Shown one piece after another: positions 43,158 through 44,705 of a stretch of DNA of 44,705 nucleotides. A program made the translations under genes and the position numbers. Each line of letters begins with the position of its first letter. The stretch's first letter is position 1. This stretch comes from Rachicladosporium sp. CCFEE 5018 (lineage: Eukaryota > Ascomycota > Dothideomycetes > Cladosporiales > Cladosporiaceae), in the NCBI GenBank assembly GCA_002077045.2, contig KZ111175.1, positions 1 to 44,705 of the forward strand, given 5' to 3'. The notes beneath the pieces were generated by a model. It did no database searches. It was not told the DNA's origin and worked only from the letters and a program-made list of their open reading frames with translations.

Positions 43158-43696
43158 ATGTCTTCCAACGACACCTCCTCTCTCAACACTCGCCAACTCC
43201 TCCACCTAACCTACGCCTGTCGCGCAATGAAAGAACGACCAGAAGTCCTTGCCCTTACCCAAGCCTCCATCCACAGACCCATCACTGACGCCCACAGATC
43301 GACGTCGAAGTCTTCCGCCAACTGGCCGGCTACGGCAAAGCCTCAGTCACGAGATCGTGCTATCATAAGCTGATGAGAGCCGTCCTGGCGAGCGGTACTG
43401 AGGGAGGTGATGGGGCGAAGGCGGGGAAGGGGAAGAAGCGTAAGACGCAGAGTGGGTTTCTCGTAATCTTCCGCGGCGGGTCTGAGGTACTGACAGCTTG
43501 TTCAGGTATGGACGATGATGACGAGGGGAAAGAAGGAGAGGATGGTGCGACGGTGGCTAAGAAGCAGAAGGGTGTTTCTGCTGAGAAAGAGGGTATGGAG
43601 GAGGTCGTGCAGGCTGAGGAGGGCGAAGCGGAGGATGCTGGGGTCGAGGAAGGGGATGAAGAAGTGGTTGAGATCAACGGTGAGGCGGAGGTGTAG
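43158..43696 (+). CDS. Paralog F of clustered family
   Basis: Exons are 43158-43244, 43298-43451 and 43506-43696, with introns of 53 and 54 bp in phases 0 and 1; 143 residues. Exon 1 (87 bases) encodes LNTRQLLHLTYACRAMKERPE. Exon 2 encodes IDVEVFRQLAGYGKASVTRSCYHKLMRAVLASG, close to paralog B, and ends in GKKRKTQ. Exon 3 is acidic with a single KKQK patch. The first donor (GTCCTT) is far from consensus. The second intron is 54 bases, has no stop and could be read through; the other paralogs show it is a true intron position. The strongest resemblance is to B on the other strand at the far end of the array, which suggests that an inversion or shuffling split this pair. Confidence 0.83.
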
Positions 43697-43876
43697 GAGA
43701 CAGGGAGGTGACGGACAGTGCCTTGTATCCCGGAGCTGAGAAAGCTTGGATCCCGTGGACTGATGCTGAGGGATGCTTGATCGGCAATGCCCTCCATCCT
43801 AGTCGTGTTCCCGAGCTGCATCAGAGATGCTCTGGCTTCTTGACCAGTGCTAGCAAACTGCTCATATTACTAGTCA
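43697..43876. other. Short convergent spacer
   Basis: This 180-base space separates the ends of paralog F (plus) and the right-edge gene (minus). No further member of the paralog family was found here or in the visible part of the right-edge gene. Confidence 0.4.
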
Positions 43877-44705
43877 TCAGCCGTAATACCCTTGGCTTTG
43901 ACTGCCATAGTCATGCCCAAATCCAGGCATGTTGTCAAGGTCCATGAACTCCTCTATGCCCGCTCCACCACTGCCTGCACCGTTAATCTGGATACTGTCC
44001 ATCTGATCATTAGCGCCGGTGGGTAAGTCGAGGGCGTCCTGCGCAGTGTCAAAGTGCGGGTCAATCTCAAGTCCCTCCTTGGCATTGTTAGTGCCATCGC
44101 CGCTACCGGCCAGCGCAGGATCAATCAACGCCGGATCAACCAGTGCAGAGCCCATGTGCCCACCATGACCCTGCGTAGGTCTCGACGGTGGCGGCGATGC
44201 AGCAGACTCCCCGTCCACTCTCGCCTCGGCAGGCATACTCCTCCCGAACGCCGCGCTCCGATCCGCATACCTCACATCCGCCTTGACCAACCTCGGCAAT
44301 CTCGCGTCCCGATTGGCATTCGAAGCATCTCCCCTTCCGTTCATCCAGCCGCCTACTTCGCTTATCTCGCCGCGACGAGCCAGTGCTTCGTAAGCCTCCT
44401 CGGACTGCAGGATAGGCAGCAGGAGCGAGGCTTCGTACCAGCGGCCTTTGACGCGATCGAGGGTGATGCGAGTGTTTGGAGTGGTGAGTTTCCAGTAGGA
44501 GGCCCGGCGATGCGTACTGACAGAACGGCTGTTACGCTCGGCGAGGTCTTGGGTTAGGCGGGGCGAAAGGTGAGGGTTGGCGGAGGCTGCTGGAGGGGTA
44601 GGAAGATCGGGGTTTGCGTGGGCGATGGTGACTAGGGTATAGGTGTCGCCAGTGAGGTATATGCTTGATGATGTTGGAGGCTGTGGTTCGACGATCGAGT
44701 GCAGA
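43877..44705 (-). CDS. Unrecognised nuclear-type protein, cut by right edge
   Basis: The frame is open from the right edge to a stop at 43877, giving about 275 visible residues; the N-terminus lies outside the window. The first part reads SSSIYLTGDTYTLVTIAHANPDLPTPP. The most conserved-looking block follows: SVSTHRRASYWKLTTPNTRITL then GRWYEASLLLPILQSEEAYEAL. After that comes a disordered, Gly/Ala/Asp-rich C-terminus ending DYGSQSQGYYG. The ATG at 44344 is internal to this frame and not the likely start, because the conserved block lies upstream of it. I do not recognise the family. A transcription or chromatin protein is possible from the composition, but there is no motif proof. Confidence 0.72.
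   Translation of the reverse strand, partial: LHSIVEPQPPTSSSIYLTGDTYTLVTIAHANPDLPTPPAASANPHLSPRLTQDLAERNSRSVSTHRRASYWKLTTPNTRITLDRVKGRWYEASLLLPILQSEEAYEALARRGEISEVGGWMNGRGDASNANRDARLPRLVKADVRYADRSAAFGRSMPAEARVDGESAASPPPSRPTQGHGGHMGSALVDPALIDPALAGSGDGTNNAKEGLEIDPHFDTAQDALDLPTGANDQMDSIQINGAGSGGAGIEEFMDLDNMPGFGHDYGSQSQGYYG

Overview
The window is nuclear DNA from a filamentous ascomycete fungus, most likely a Dothideomycete of the Capnodiales/Mycosphaerellales type. That placement is inferred from overall protein character and gene style; no marker was searched. Genes are mostly monocistronic, lie on both strands, and are interrupted by short introns of about 50-81 bp with GT...AG ends and CTGAC/CTAAC branch points. 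I saw no transposon, rRNA, tRNA, CRISPR array or bacterial-style operon. A run of exactly 100 N (31531-31630) is an assembly gap.

Left part (1-19006), conserved housekeeping genes with long intergenic spaces. A Gly/Tyr/Pro/Gln-rich protein is cut by the left edge (-). It is followed by a Ppg1-type PP2A-like phosphatase (+), a secreted GH125 alpha-1,6-mannosidase (+), a small hypothetical protein (+), a two-helix membrane protein (-), a small Ser/Gln-rich protein (-), a TilS-like tRNA-Ile lysidine synthetase (+), a Sat4/Hal4-type kinase (+) and a membrane GNAT acetyltransferase (+).

Middle (19392-33521). The cytoplasmic dynein heavy chain (-) fills 12.1 kb without a visible intron. The 100-N gap removes its N-terminus and also the C-terminus of the next minus-strand gene, a Rho4 GTPase. 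An Rpr2/Snm1-type RNase P/MRP subunit (+) diverges from rho4.

Right part (33660-43696) is the most unusual region. Six diverged paralogs of a small, probably nuclear and chromatin-associated protein family (here A to F) are clustered: two on the minus strand (A, B) and four on the plus strand (C, D, E, F). They flank an unrelated block of cyp10 cyclophilin (-), an arrestin-like protein with an apparent one-base frameshift (+), and a tail-anchored-type membrane protein (+). All six share one helical domain, a basic Lys/Arg or AT-hook-like patch, an acidic tail, and two introns at the same positions and phases. Their flanks share two short motifs: GCACGTGC-type E-boxes (A, D, E, F) and the 9-mer GCTCACTTC (A, C, D, E, F). 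Copy B appears to have lost its ATG to GTG. The window ends inside an unrecognised nuclear-type protein (-).

The left two thirds are ordinary genome housekeeping: signalling, protein and glycan processing, tRNA/RNase processing and microtubule transport. The paralog array looks like a local, evolving gene family and is the best candidate for something undescribed.
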